Below are positions 13,521-27,979 of a stretch of DNA of 64,000 bases, piece after piece. The stretch's first letter is position 1. Each line of letters begins with the position of its first letter. The position numbers and the translations under genes are program-made. Source of the stretch: Serinus canaria (lineage: Eukaryota; Chordata; Aves; Passeriformes; Fringillidae); assembly GCF_022539315.1 (NCBI RefSeq), contig NC_066313.1, forward strand, positions 10,357,764 to 10,421,763. Reading direction: 5' to 3'. Under the pieces are notes generated by a model. It did not search any database and was not told where the DNA came from. It saw only the letters and a list, made by a program, of their open reading frames with translations.

Positions 13521-15201
13521 GCTTAAGAATTACACTGGTGAGCTCCTGACTTGTGTTCTCATTTCCTTTCTCATTTTCTGTGAGACTCCCCCTTTAGGAA
13601 ATCAAATTAGGAACTCAGAAATTCCCCACTTAGTTTTCATTTACCTATTCCATGAATTCTTAGGTGATTTAGATATGTACCTGCTGCCCGCAGCCAGTTC
13701 TTTTCTATATCCTTCCCAAAAAATTCTGCTGTACAAGAAACATATTTTGATTACACTAATTCCAACATAGATTCAGGGGCTGTATAAAACTATTTTTCTG
13801 ATAAAAAAGACAATTCTTTTATACAGCCTGAGGACACCAGCAATCCATAGCAGTTCAATGTTCAGGAGTACAACAATGCAACAGTTGCTGTTGTGTCAAA
13901 TAAAGCTTTTCTCTGACACTCTGCAACTTGGGTTTCAATCTCTACTCAGAAAAATCCAATGAGCTTTTAATATTCTAGACCACTTCTGAAGTGTGACTAA
14001 TATTGCACCTAAGAAGTACAACATTTGCTTGGAAGACAACAGTCCAAAAACTTCAGGGCTGCAAATAAAGTCAGGAGCTTGAATAGACCACATAAAATAG
14101 TTCATGCTTCAGCAAGTAATAGATGCTGCTCACAGAGCACTTCTTCCCACCTTGCTGTTTTACACAGCTTAGCAGCTCCATGCTGTTTGGATGGAACATT
14201 TATATTTGTGGAAGTTGCTCTGGATAGATCCTGAGCTGGTGGATATCAGCAAAGGTTCATATTTCTCCTCTGGGCTGTGCCAGCTGATCTGGTGTCCCCA
14301 AGCAGTCACACCCAGTTGGCTAATCCTTAGGACAGTGTTGTTTTTTAGAGGCAAGGAGACATCAATTGACACAGTGGCAATTTGAGCTGTTTACATCCCC
14401 ATGCATGCGATTGCAGAGCCTCCAGCTTAGAGTGTCCTCTTTTTTGACTATCCACGACCCTGCTACACTGTCTTACTGCCTCCCCATGTGTTATAGCACT
14501 TGCCATCACTTCTACAAACACACTATGCCATGTGAGAGATAAACTGTATTTGCCTTTTATGGCCCCTTTGAAAAAATGGCAGTTCTCATGCCCAATGGCA
14601 ACTCATGACTTCATGCACCTCCAAAACAGGACCCATCTGTACCAGCTATTGCAGGCTATTATTAAGATAATCAAATATGCAGAAGAGGCATATTTGGGGA
14701 AGAAGTTCTTACACTACTGTCAGGACATGTTGTAAGAACAACACATGGCTGGTGTGTTCTAAAATATTTAGGGAAAACAAAATTTAAATTTGATTATCAC
14801 ATCCCATCAGGAAAAAAATTCCATCGGCTACACACTGTCTGCACCAGTCACATTAAACCAGGCTTATACAGTGGGAGCAGTAGATGCCATCTGCAGCCCT
14901 AGAATAATCTTGGCAGCACACCAGCACATATTCATTTCTGTGGAGAACAGCCTTGCTTGCTGTTGCTGAGTCCTCATGGTACCTCAGATGGCCAAATTGT
15001 CTCAGAGCTAGTAACTGGATATTATCACTCTTTTAATCATCCCGGTTAAACAAGATGCTTGGAGTTGGCAGTTCCAGAAACTTTATAAAGGTTGAGCAGG
15101 GTAACCTTTCTTGCCCCCATGCCCTGATTTAGCAAAACATAATTACCTCAGGCAAGTGACCAAAAGCCTGTGATGGATAACTTGAAAACTGGAACCTACA
15201 T

Positions 15202-15280
15202 AAAAAAAAAATAAAAAAAAAAAAAAAAAAAAATAAAAAAAAAAAAAAAAGAGACAAAAAACCCAAAACAATACAACAAA
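15202..15280 (+). repeat. Long A-rich tract
   Basis: About 50 bases of nearly pure A with a few T interruptions, followed by an A/C-rich stretch to about 15280. It could be the tail of a very old retroposon, but no body is visible upstream. Confidence 0.85.
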
Positions 15281-18200
15281 AATCCTGCTGCTGAGAAAAT
15301 TTCAGTGTTGTTCCACATTAAGTTGAACAGAGTCTTTCAGCAGGACAATTAACATCACCCTAATGAATTACAGATGGTTTGAGAGGGGAAACGGGAGAAA
15401 CCCAAGGCAGTATTTCTGTGTTTGAATATGAATTTCTACCTGGATAGGCTAACTTCTTTTAATTTATGAGAACAAGGAACAATTGGGACAGTTCTTGAGG
15501 AAGACTGCCATCCAGCAATCTGCAAAAAGGGTGTGGACAACAGGCAGAGTTACAGTTCAAAGGCTTGTACATCAAAGAGGGACCCATTCCCCTGTGACTC
15601 TCCCTGCTCTTATTTCACTCAAATTCTTCAAAGTGGGATTCAGTGGAATAGATGACTGGTTTTTTATCCTGGATAACCATGGAACAGCCAAGATTTACTG
15701 TAATTCTCTTGAATCCACATGTAGCTCAAAACCCTGTTAATCTAAAAACACCAAAAGGAAAACACTGCTGTATGCTGAAAGAAATGTTCAAAAATTAACT
15801 CCAAATATCCATCAGGAATAGCTTAACAAATCACACACGTACTGGTTTAGTGCTGCAAACATCTAGAAGCAGTTTTACCCAGGATAGAGGGTGGGTGGGA
15901 CTCCAGAGATGGCACTGCTGGCCATCTCCTCCCACCTTCAGCACAAGCACTCACATGGTACCAGTGGTATCAGATCTAAAACTTCACAATCTTTAGCACA
16001 GTTATCCTTTCAGGGTCCCCATGGCAGGAAATGTAGCACTACACCAATGTTATCATACAGCTGAATTTACTGTCTGTATCACTAAAAACCAAAATCATTT
16101 ACATGTCACCTAGCAGTCACTGATGAGAGAATGTCTCAAGTCAAAATGCTGATTTTCAAATCTATGGTTTCACTTCCTTCCTCACTCTTAAGATGCTTAC
16201 AGAAATGTAAAGTCTGTCAGTGCAAAAATTCAGACACTGTAGATTTCTTGACAATATTTAGCAGCTAGACAGCTACCCTACATTTAAGCTAAATCAGGAT
16301 CTCTAATTTATGCATTCATGTTCCTATGGTATCTCTGCAATTAATCTGACTGCTTTCTTCAGAGCAACCTTACCCAAGGAAGCTTTGTAGAGAATAAGGG
16401 TAGAGGAGTGGACAGAACTTACCCTTCCTGCCGCAAGCCACCAGTCACAGCATCCTTTCTCTCTGGGGTTCCAATTTTCTTCTTGTTTTCTGTTCTCTTT
16501 GTGTGATTTCACCACACCAGGTGACTTTCTCCTTCTCCACAACCTTGAATCAGCTGTTCTGCTTCATGCAGGTGAATTAGACACCAGTAGAGCTAAGGAG
16601 AGGTGTGTATAAATGTGTAAGAGCTAGTGCATGACTTTTTGGCCTGGTTGTCTGAGCAGTCACTTGACAGGGGGATACAAGTGAATTCCCCAGTCAGAGC
16701 TCCAATAAACATTAAATACTGATTTCACTCAAGTAGAAATGAAAATTGTTGCAGCAAGTAAAATAGAAAGCTTTGGAGGACTAGCTATGTGTGCTCAGGG
16801 AAGAAGTCAGAAGAAAACCAAAATTTAAACCACAAACCACATTTGTGTACTAAGCATCCCGCAAAGATCCTTGTTCATCCTCTCAATGAAACTGGAACCA
16901 GTCTAATTCTGCAGTTAGATTGTAAACTGTGCAGTGTATTTAGTACAATTGCCAATCATTTTTCTTTATTACTTCTGTGTGACCTCTTGAGGAAAAAAGG
17001 CTGGCATGCATCTTACTCTGTATCTCCCTCTGATACTCCCTCTGTTATCCTTCATTCCTCCAGGCTCTGGGAATTTCCAGGAGAGAAACAGTGAGGGTGA
17101 GGAAGGAGCCATTTCAAAAAGGCAAAGCCAGATGCTATGGGCTGATTTTTAGTAGCTTGCTGCTGTGTGTAGCACTAACCACAGGGAAGTCAGTCCATTT
17201 GGTCACCAGCGTCTTGCTGGAAAAACCCAGTTGGATTGAGTGGACACAGGGAATCTTATTTAAAAGAAAATTATGGCACCATATGGAAACTGAATAGGAG
17301 AAGATAAGTGTGTGTGCACATATCCTAGCCTGGAAACTTCCACTGCTTCTGCAAGTAGTGCCAGCCACAGCCACAGTTTTGCTGTGTGTCAGTCTATGCT
17401 TCCTTAAAGAAAGCATATTATTTATCTCACAGACACCAAGAAAGGCATAATATATTATTAAGGGATTAGGTAGTCAAAAAGAAAAAAACACAACGTGAGG
17501 GCTGGAATTACATTTCTGAAGATGACAAATAAAAATTTCAGTCACTGCTGGAGATGGAATATTCATCTGTTCTTCACCAAACATCTGAGTGCAATGTGTC
17601 TGCTTGTGTGATCTTAAGTACTCCGGAGATGTCTTCCCATTTTCAAATGGTATCCTACATCTCAATGTTACTTGTGGGTTTTGTACTAATGTAGTAGCAG
17701 AAGATAAAGTCCAGCCTACAAAAAGAAACTGGAAACAGACATTAATAGAACAAAAGCTAGAAGAGAAATAGATCTGGAGCAAGACTTTCAGTGGAAACTG
17801 AGACAAAAATACCATGTAAAAAGAGATTCAACGCAGGTCCAGGCTTTCATGCAGAAATCCTACAGAATTTGACAGAAAGATGTAATGGATAAAATTTTCA
17901 ATCAATTTACCTCTTCCAGGATTAAATGTATACTCTTGAGGCAGAGAAATCTTTGTGAATATCTGTCTATCTGTATGGGTACATGTACACACACAGGGTT
18001 CCATAAACTGGTTTGTGACATCTAGAAAACCTGCAAGTACAGACCTTTTCTCTCTCTTTTTTTTGTTTTATTTAAATACATGTTATATTAATGGGCTTCT
18101 ATTTACAAAATTAAGAACTACTCTGCAATGACATCTTTACAGAAAAACCACAGTACCCTTGCCACTTGAGCATTGCAACTTCAGATTTGTAGAAACCCAA

Positions 18201-21200
18201 AAATCATTGAAAAACTACTACAGTCATAAAATTCTGCTAAATCCAAGTGCACAGATTAAACAGAAGTGTCTAAAAAAATTGCCAAAGCATCCAAGTGAAA
18301 ACAAACATGAGGGAGATATAATTACAAGGGATAACAAGACTTTGGTTGTAATCTCTTGCATGTGTTGGTATTATCAGCTGAATCTTTGGGTAGGTCTGAT
18401 CCAAAGGCTGCTAAATGTTAATGAGTGTATTCCTTCTGATTTTAATAGGTTCTCAACTAAATCCTAAACCATTTTAGTTGTGTGATGTGAAGCATGGTGT
18501 ATGAACATTAACCTTGCATGGCATTAAGTATCAAAACCAGTGTCTCATTCTTCTTTATTTTTAATGTAGCAAAAATAGTCTTTTCAGAAATAAAGACACC
18601 AGAAAACAAATTTTTCAGCAGTGTTTTTCTTGAGTCCACACACTTAGACTTTGGCTTAGATGTAAGGTGAAGCAATTAATTTCCTCTGTTTGGCAGGTGA
18701 ACACAACTCTTGCAATGCAACTTTGACTTTCATTTTAGTTGCAGTCTGTTATTGCTAATGAAAAAAAATACTTCCTAGCTTTTCTACTGTATCAGCTGGA
18801 TAAATTGTTAACACTTAAGAACTCCCCAGGCAGTAATGAATGACACAGTTTTCTGTGTTATCCCTGATAAAGTTTAGGATATGGAAAGCAGCTTAATCCT
18901 CTTTCTATACTCTCCCATCTGTGCTTTAGAGGCACCACAGTAAATTACTACATACTGAAGCACTGCTTCAGATGCAATTTCATATTTTCAAAGCTGAGAT
19001 AATTTTACTCCACAGTGTATTTTTTAATCTTTGTAAAAAAAAGTAAAATGTTTAAGGAAGCCAGGTCAGATAAAACTCTTGAATTTAAGAGATGGATGGT
19101 AGTTTCCAGTGAAGTAAAACTTTTGCAAGGGTTACTTGAAATACAGAATTAAGACAAACAAATTACTTTGTTTACAGAAAATCTGCAATGTGAAGTATTA
19201 AGATTTAACTCAATTGTCATCTGCTGTTAATTATAAGACAGGAATAGTAGCTGAAAAATATGGCTTGAGGCACTCTTTATTGTACCTTAAACATGCTATT
19301 GCCTGTGTCTAATGTCTTTGATCCTGCTCTCACTTTGCAGAATGATTTTACTTGGTACAGTTTTGCCATTAACCTGCTCAGTCACAGTTAGGGCTCATTT
19401 CTTTCTCCGTGAGGAAAACTTAAGTTTTGTGTTGGATTTCTCCATGTTTTATCAGATGTGCCTTTTACTGCTGTCTCATCATTAAGGATAAAGGGACTGA
19501 TTTAGTAACTATTAGAGTAAATTGACTGACTCAGTTCAGAGGCTGAGCATAAGCAGCTGCTCCAAGAGTAGAAGTGAATGCAGTGAGAGATATTTTATAA
19601 ACTTCTCTATCTTGCATTTTTCTGTATCCACATAAAACACCACACTTAGTAAAACTGAACAAATCTAGTCAGTTCAGTGTCTTGCTCAGGTCACCATATG
19701 GTTGTAGAACAGCTGGTTCATGTTAAACCTTCACAGAATTGAGATTATACTTAGAGGAAGCAGCAAATACTTTGAAGAACTTGCAGTCACAGAGCAGAAT
19801 CTAAAGCAGCCTCCCACAAATCATCAAAACACTCTGACAGAGAAAGAGTTCCTCTGTAACCCTTTGTAACTTTGAACTTCAAAACATCATCCTACTACCT
19901 ATCCTATGTCCTGGGAGTAACCTGAAGAATAGAGGCCATCCCACCTGGTGACCTAAACCCAGCTAAGCAAACATCTGTCACCCTACAACCGGATTATGGC
20001 AATCCAGTACTTTCTCTAAAACCTGTCAATTGCTTCTAAGACTAAAAGATGTCAAACCTGAGTTTAATCTCCTAATTCTGGGTGGGGAAAAGGGACCACG
20101 GATTTTTCTGTGGGGGCAAGTAATCCAGCCCTGCAGAGAGTACCCTGCTGACATCGAAACAGAGCTGCTTCTCCCTGCCTATGCCCAGAAGAAACTCCTC
20201 TTTTTGTTCTATTTGCTTTAGGTCCTTGCCAAGGGCTGGCTGCTGGGATTGCAAACGAACAGGGCCCCATCTGCATCACCCGACCAACACACATCTGCTC
20301 CTCCAGTGTGGTGGGGGGTGGGTGGTGAGCTAAGAGCACCTGAGTGGGCAAACCCTGATTTGTGCTCACCTGTGGGAGAAGTGACACATGGAGTGGAAAG
20401 CAGCTTGGTAATGATCAAGAGCTACCCATTGCGGCTGAATTGTAATTGCATAGTGTTGAAATAATAGTGAAGTAGCACAGCTCTGCTACTGTAAAGATGG
20501 AAGTTTCAGAAAGCTCTTGAAAAAATAACAATACCTGAATATAAGGCATTCATGTGGTCTTAACTTTGCCCCTTTGGGTACCTGGTGTGATGTTATCAAT
20601 AAAGACAGGAATGCAAGGGATCATGGAGGAGAAGCAGGGACAGGGTCTAAACTCTGCCTCTGGGAGGGAAGGAAAGCTCACTTCAAAGCTGGTGCCTCAA
20701 GAGGCAGGAGAATGGGTTACCTTGAGCCTGAGAAGGTCGAGGAATAGAGGCACCTGCTGGCAACATCCTCCCCCCACTCCTCTCCACTCCTCACTCCCTA
20801 TGCTTTCCTTAGGAGCCCCAAAGCAGCCCCCAGGGTCTGCCTCCTGCACGACCCTGATCTCCAGGGACAGCATTCAGCCCCCTCCGTGCCCTGGGGGGCT
20901 CTGGAGAACAGCAGGTGCAACAGAAAAAGGAGGAGGACCTGGCTAATCTTCTGCAGTTTAACCTGAACATCGGTTCACAAAATTAAACAACAGATGCTTC
21001 CCAAGGGCATGACACATAGAGGCCTCCTTGAAGTAGGGGAACAGCTTAAGCCTTCCAGCTAAGGCTGACAGATTTTCTGATAACAGAAAATGAAGCAATC
21101 TAAAAATATGCTCTTCCAGCTACCCCCACAATCAGTTACAGGTAGATCATAGCATATGTCATAAATGTCAAAGCAAGCTGTCCTGACATCATTAGTCCTT

Positions 21201-24200
21201 TATTTTAGACACTGATAGAAGGAGATAAGCTAATTATTTATGAGTATTCAAAGGACAAACAAAGAAAGTAAGTAGATTAATAGGAACACCCTTAATAACC
21301 TGATCCAAAGATAATTCATGATTTCCAGTATTTTGAGGGTTTTTAAACTTTTTGTGGCTATGATACTTCTTGACTATATGTTTTTTATTGTACTGCTGTA
21401 GGCAGTAATGAGGTATACAAACAGAAAGCAAGCAGGCTAAAAATTAGCTAGATTTATTGTTTGTTGATAGAAAAATAGAAATACCATATTTGGTATAGTA
21501 GACATTAAGTTTAGGTCTTAGGTGCAAATACAGAGCAAGACATATGGTTTTCTTAATGGAAGGGTAATATGAGTTCACCTTTTAGTAAATTTGTGTGTGA
21601 GCTTGAAAATCATTGTAAACAAGGTAACTGAGATATTTTGGAACTGAGCATTCAAATAAACTGTTAATGAAGTAATGCTGGAACTCCTGAAATGTGTGAA
21701 GTTACTGCTTGAATATCACTTTGACTCCACAAACATCACAGTTTAGGAGACATATAAATTAAATACTCAGTGTCTCCAAAATAATAAGTATTCACAACAA
21801 GTTGTGGAGCAAAAGGATGGAACACCAGCAAACTGCATGATTTGGGCATAAAAGCAGCAGACTTGTCAGTCACAGGAGGATTTATATCTTTGTCAAGGCT
21901 TGGAAAGGCATTGAAACCCTGCCCAGATTGCACAGGTCTTCTTAGTTATAAACACCAATGATAAGCAATGTTTAACTTGTATGTTGCTGTGTCAACCATC
22001 CAAGGGAAACATGTTTCCTAATTTTATAGTAACATTCATGGAGCTGTTTAGAAGGCAGAGCTGCATCCAGTAGCCACCACAGAGATTCACCTGGTCTGCC
22101 ATTATCTGACAACCAACACCTCCTCACTGGGGCTTGAGACACAGGCAACAGAACCTCACTGTGAAACCAGGATCTCTGTCATGAAAAGCTGAGAGAAAGC
22201 TTAACAGTTGAGTAAAAACCAAAGTAAGAAGGTTGTGATAAACCTGTGAAGAGAATTTGTGCTTTCTTTAAAGGAATATTTGTGCTTCCTCTCAAAATGC
22301 TTTCAAGGAAATACTTATTTCCTAATGAGCTTAGTCATAAGTTATTATTAAGAGCACTATTCTTTTTTTTTTCCTTCTGAAAAGGAAAAAAAAATATGTG
22401 AAACAGACATCATTAAAGAGTATTACCTATAAGCAGCATTTGACAATATTGGTGTAACCAGCCAGATTACATTCATTCTCACAAAGAAGAAGAGCAACAA
22501 GAAGGAAGGGGAGAGTGGGTTGTTGGATGAAGAAGGAGCAAAAGAGAACACAAGGGAGCCCCATTCATTCCCTGCCTGGAATTTCCTTGCAGACACAAGT
22601 GTCAGTCTGGTTTTGCAGATTTGTCGCAATGTCAAGAGTGTTGAGAGCAGCATCCATCCTTTCACCAGGGAGCACAGGGCTCTGACCCCGCACCTGGTGC
22701 ACTGGCTGTGCATGGATACTGTGTCTGTGCACTCCTTTAGGGAGACTTTGCCAGGGCTACATGGGATCTTTCAGGAGAGCTGTAGGATGTTGTCTAATTC
22801 CCTCTGCTCCTTGCAGGTGGGGTAGCTAGCACAGACAGTCCCAAGAACCCCTAACACCTTGCTATCATTACTGCTGTGCTCTCCACATACTGTGAGAAGC
22901 CAGCCTATACACCAGGTTAAATAATTGCTGTTAATCAGTGGCAGCCTTAATTAAACTTTTGCCAAGCAAATTTAGTTAATAGTTCAAAACACATTTGTGA
23001 GATTCTGCAAAATGAACAGCTTACCCTCCACCTTTGTGAAATTATGGTTAATCATTCACTAATGTCTGCATCATCCTATTTAAACCTTCCCCCTGTGGTG
23101 TTAGACTTCTTTCTGCTTGCTAAGCCACCACAGGGGAGTGATATGTAAACACACAAATACATTATTGTAGGCTTTTCCTATTTGTGGAGCTGGGTTCTAT
23201 CAGGCCATATTTACAGCCTCACCAAGAATGATCTATAATTCATTCGTCTCACATTCAATTGAATTAATTTAAAGGTATAATTCAATTTAATAAACATGCA
23301 GCTCAGTGTACTCAGCAGTGAGACACTGCAGCTGCTTTGGGCAGGCTGCACTTCACCCCATCTTTCTGTTCCCAGCCAGCCTCCTGGTATTCTTATATAT
23401 CAAACCAAGTACCACATCAGAGCCACAACAGACCATAACAAGTCAACAACAGCTTTTGAACCTCCAAGCTGTGTAACTATTAACTGGCTGTCCCAAATTT
23501 CTTCAAATTCTCCTTCTCCATGAAGATTACGTCCTTTACTGTGCAGCAATTTTAAAATCCTCTTGATATGAACTGCTGCACTCTTGCTCCTAACTCTACT
23601 AAGTCCATTATAGACAACCCTTTCCTGTGATTTACACCTCATTATAAAAATCAAATTTCTTGGTTGTCAAAAGTAAATTGACTGCAGCCAGCTGAAGGCA
23701 CCAGATCCCTATCATACAAAGCCATCACACCACTCTAAGGGTGCAACTTCAAGTGTGATGGAAGGATATCCTATAAATACAGAGCTCTCATACAGAGGAA
23801 AAAGAAAAACTAATTATCAAGTTGAGTGAAGAAAGTGCAAACTGTCTCTCTCCTGACCTTAACACCAGCCACCAGGATGGGCTGAGGCTCTGCCCACACT
23901 CAAAAGCCATCACCCAGATGAAATAACTGTCAGCTGAGAAAATGTTCTTCAGGCTATTGGTTCTTGTGCCAACCCTTTTGCACCCCCACTGCTGCTGGAG
24001 ATTTAAGCATTGTGCCTCTCCTAATACTGAAACTTCTCTTTACTGTACTTTTAACCATGAGCCTAAATGAGTTGTTCTCTCAGCCATAGTCTGGGTCCCC
24101 AATATATGTTTGGGATGAAAAAGTTATTACAAAAGAAATAATTACATGATACCATCTAAAAGGTCCCTGTGAAAACTAGAGAAAATTATGTGTAATTACT

Positions 24201-24595
24201 GTAACTTCTGAGATTTTAGTTTTACATGTAAATAATTGATTTTTATAGCTTACTTGCTGAATTAAAATCAGAAGCACAGCACACGTTCAACAGACCCTTC
24301 ATTTTTTCTTTCTTCATTGATCTAATCAACCATTGCTCATCAGCACTGAAATGATACTTATTATTCCAAACTTCCTTCCAACTATTGGTAATTCTAGCAA
24401 AAGAACAATTTTTTAAATTGACTAAGATACACTCTATGTATATACATAAAAGAAATACACATAAAAGCAATTATCCAGGTTTATGTTTTTCCTTTAAAAA
24501 ATAGTGACCCTACCATATATTTATTTCCCTGGCATTTTTTTTTCCAATAATGTTACTGGTATTATTTAATTGAACAAAGATATGTAGTCTTCCTT

Positions 24596-24608
24596 ACACA
24601 CACACACA
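24596..24608 (+). repeat. Short (AC)n microsatellite
   Basis: Six to seven AC units. Confidence 0.85.
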
Positions 24609-24880
24609 AATATTAGAGTTTCTATCCCTCTAGCATATTCCTCAGTATTTCTGAAACTTTCATCAGCTATTTTACAATTTTTTCTTGTCTATTGTCAGCA
24701 TTAAAAGACTGTTTTCTTCTATTTACTTAGAGGTTATGCCAGTTGGCTGTCTGAGTGCACCAGCACTATCAGAGGTCCACAGACTATCCCATATATACTG
24801 GGAAGACCCATCAGCTCCTGCAGCAAATGCCAATGGAGGTATCACACAGCCAGGTGCATTTTGGGCTGACTGTGGCTTCC

Positions 24881-24895
24881 ACACACACACACACA
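24881..24895 (+). repeat. Short (AC)n microsatellite
   Basis: Seven AC units inside an otherwise unique stretch. Confidence 0.85.
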
Positions 24896-27392
24896 GCCAA
24901 GGAGCTTTTGTCAGCAGGGTCACCCACAAACAGCTGTGGGGCTGGATCTGGACAGAGGTATGAACCCACAGCCTGTAGTTCTTGCAGTATAACAACCCAG
25001 CTAAGTCATTAATTAGATTTGATAAATATTTTTAAGAGTCTGTCCTTATGCTGCATGTATTAAAGGGTGGTAGGTGACATGTGAAAATTTAGATTTTTTT
25101 TTTGCTACTTTTTTTTCTATGTGTAGGAAATCTTAGCATTTTTACACTATCTACACCATTCTCCTTTTCCCCATAAATGCTCTTCCCTTCTGTTTGTGCT
25201 GTGCACATAAAACCCCCTACTAGCTGCTAGTTTTACCTTCTTTCTCTTCTGCGAAGCTTGGCCATTACCAACCTGCCTCAGAACTTGGGAAAAGGAACAT
25301 ATTTCAGTCACTGCTCTGCGCATGCCATACCAACAGAGCAGCCTACATAAACAAAACAAGCAAAACCCCAAACAAAACAGCAACATCACAAAATCCTGAA
25401 TATGCCAAATGCTTTGCATGAACAAACTGAAGAAGAAAGCCTTTCTCCCAAATTTTTCTGGTTTGCTATTTCTAGAATTGTCTCAAATAGAGGGGACCAT
25501 ATTTACACCCTGGTATGGGATTCTTGTGTTGATGTGCCCCTTCAGACTTGGCCCTCTTAGCAGATTCTGGCTTTAGCAGAACCTGCAATCAGCAGCTATT
25601 CCAGGCCTTGGACAAAAATGGTTTATGAGTGGTCCATCCCCTGCCCCCATCATATCTGAGGAATGTCATGGCCTTACAATGGCACACTTTCTGAACCCTT
25701 TCCAATTTCAGATATTTCCTTTCTCTTCTAATACCTCATTGCTTTTGCATCAATTACAGCCTGACCTAAAGCCACACTGGCAATGAATGTGATATATAGG
25801 AGAATCCATTTAAATGAATTCCTGATGAAAGAATAAAACTGTTAAAAGAATAAATTTACTCCACAGATTTATACAAATCCTGTATATGCCATGAAATCCT
25901 CTTAAAGGAAAAACTGATGGAAGATTAAAATGTTAAATGAATTAAACCCCAGCATCCTAGTGAAATATAATGATTATTTGACCTATTAAATGAATAGCTC
26001 CACTGACCATATAATAGTAAGCATTCAAATATATGTCAATTTTAAATATGAAGGGAAAAAAATGTAAAGCAAACAGTGATCAATGAGAATATCTATTTAC
26101 AGAAACACAGGAAAATGTTCTTGAAAGGTCTTTGTTCACCCAACCTTAAAGCTAGAAAGTCCTTAATTTCTTTTAAGAAGAAGAGAATTTTGATGATTAT
26201 TAAAAGTTATTAACTGTACAGCATAAACTTAATTCTTTCTTTAATTTCAGCATAATGAAATGCCTGAGAAAGCCATTCCCTTTCCTTCTGGCTGTAGTAA
26301 ATTTTTAGGGATTTATTTTAAAAAAAGGTGCTGACTAACTTCTGCATTAGTCTGCATGCCATTTTATAGAAAGTATCTTTTAAAACTGTGTTATATTTAT
26401 CATCACTAGCAAAAACATAAAAACACATTGTGAACACTGTAATACTTATTTTAGCTTTTTTACTTTTAGTGTATGGCCAAGAACATTACATGTTTCCAAG
26501 AAATATTACATCCATATATTTCAATGTTAAAATAAAAACTAGGGATTTTGTCTTTGCCACCAAAAGCACTATTCTGGTAACGCTAATATTCTGTGAGGTG
26601 ATCCTACTTTGGAAAAAAATTATACCTTACCTGTCTATCTTGGGTTTGGCCAACTCTTCTACTAACTGCTTTCAGGTTTAAATCCCAGATTAAACCACTA
26701 AAAATGTGCACTCTAAATCCCCTGGCAATGAGTTGAAAACAATTTTATTAGTTTCCTACCTGAGAAGAGTTGAGTTCATATTCAGTTTAGGTCATAGGTG
26801 AAATGAGTTTGTCAGTCACAATCTAGTCTGTAATAAATTTATATCTTGATCAGAAAATTACTTTACTACTCAATTAAATATTGCCTGAAGGGCCTGATCA
26901 TTAAAGATGGAGACCCAAGGATGGATATTAGGGACTAAAGTCCATTTTCAGTGTATGAAGAAGTGTGAAATCCCAAGACAGTCCATTCTTAGTAACAAGT
27001 TGCTGTGCATGGAAATGGCATCCTTCCTCCTGTCAAGTCTTGACATTTGCACCACTTTTTGATTATATAACCCACCAGATTTCAAAAATTCCACACCAAG
27101 AAATATCATAATCCTTGAGTCACAGCCTTCTCTGCAGAGAAGGTATTGTAGAAATTCAAGGGGGCTTTTAGTGACTGCTTAGCAATTGTGATTATCCTTT
27201 TGCCATTTAGTCCAAATCCTGTATTTTTGAAGGATGCATGGATAAAGCCAAGTCTTCACCAGAGAGCACTGGCTGGCAGCAAAGCATCCTGAAAGCTCCA
27301 CCTTCCCTATACTGAGGGAATAAAGTGTGCACAAACTGCAGGCCACCAGAGGAGTGTACCTGGAAGGGTGCAAATATGTCAGTCCTTTCCTA

Positions 27393-27393
<1 letters not shown>

Positions 27394-27437
<44 letters not shown>
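27394..27437 (+). repeat. Poly(A) run, 44 bases
   Basis: Forty-four uninterrupted A bases, the longest homopolymer in the window. I find no recognisable retroposon body upstream and no clear flanking duplication. It could be a recent tail or an expanded simple repeat, and its true length may be affected by sequencing. Confidence 0.9.
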
Positions 27438-27439
<2 letters not shown>

Positions 27440-27561
27440 TTCTGCCTGTTCCCCTCCTAAAAGCAAAACCAGATAGATGTGAAAGGTCAGGAAGGGTACT
27501 CCAGCTCCCTAGGTGAGGTTAACTTCAAGTCCTTTCTAGTTCTGATCCTCCCATAAACTTT

Positions 27562-27591
27562 AAAAAAAAAAAAACAAAAAAAAAAAACAAA
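27562..27591 (+). repeat. A-rich simple repeat
   Basis: Runs of 12-13 A are broken by single C bases. It lies about 125 bases after the 44-base A-run. Confidence 0.85.
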
Positions 27592-27979
27592 TTGAGGAAG
27601 GGAAAATTTGTTTACTTGACTGGCAAAACACAAGGAAAATAAGTCTTGGGAGATTTGACAGTGGAAACCTTTCAAGGTAGAATTTCTCTGTAATTTTCCC
27701 TTGTTACATGGACAATATCCCCCTAATCTTACAGTTGCACTGAGATCAGAGACCACAAAGACATTTTTAATTTCCTGAAACTCCATCCCCCATTAAATTC
27801 TGATAATCAATATAGTATAATAGCCATAAAGAAGAAAGCTGGAAATCACCATGCAAACCCTCCAGCCATTCCTTAAATTGTGTTCTACTGTACCTTGGAA
27901 AGCAAAAATGTAAACTGAAAATACAAGTAGATAGTAATTGGGAGACACAAGAGATTAAATTCCTTAATTAAAAAAATAG

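Larger units (their letters stand above)
13091..27393. other. Non-coding stretch with microsatellites, no gene recognised
   Basis: About 14 kb, mostly AT-rich and unique. A somewhat GC-richer part lies at about 20050-20950 and contains a 130-codon plus-strand frame (20554-20946) of low information content that I do not recognise. Other open frames are at most about 113 codons. Simple repeats within it (13496-13520, 15202-15280, 24596-24608, 24881-24895) are listed separately where notable. No mobile element could be named here, although ancient copies may be present. Confidence 0.6.

Noticed and set aside
20554..20946. 130-codon plus-strand frame in a GC-richer patch
   Set aside because: The content is rich in Gly, Ser and Pro with no domain. 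The GC-rich local composition explains the lack of stops.
22520..22825. 101-codon frame considered as a possible exon or retrocopy
   Set aside because: No recognisable protein, and no poly(A) tail or flanking duplication to indicate a retrocopy.
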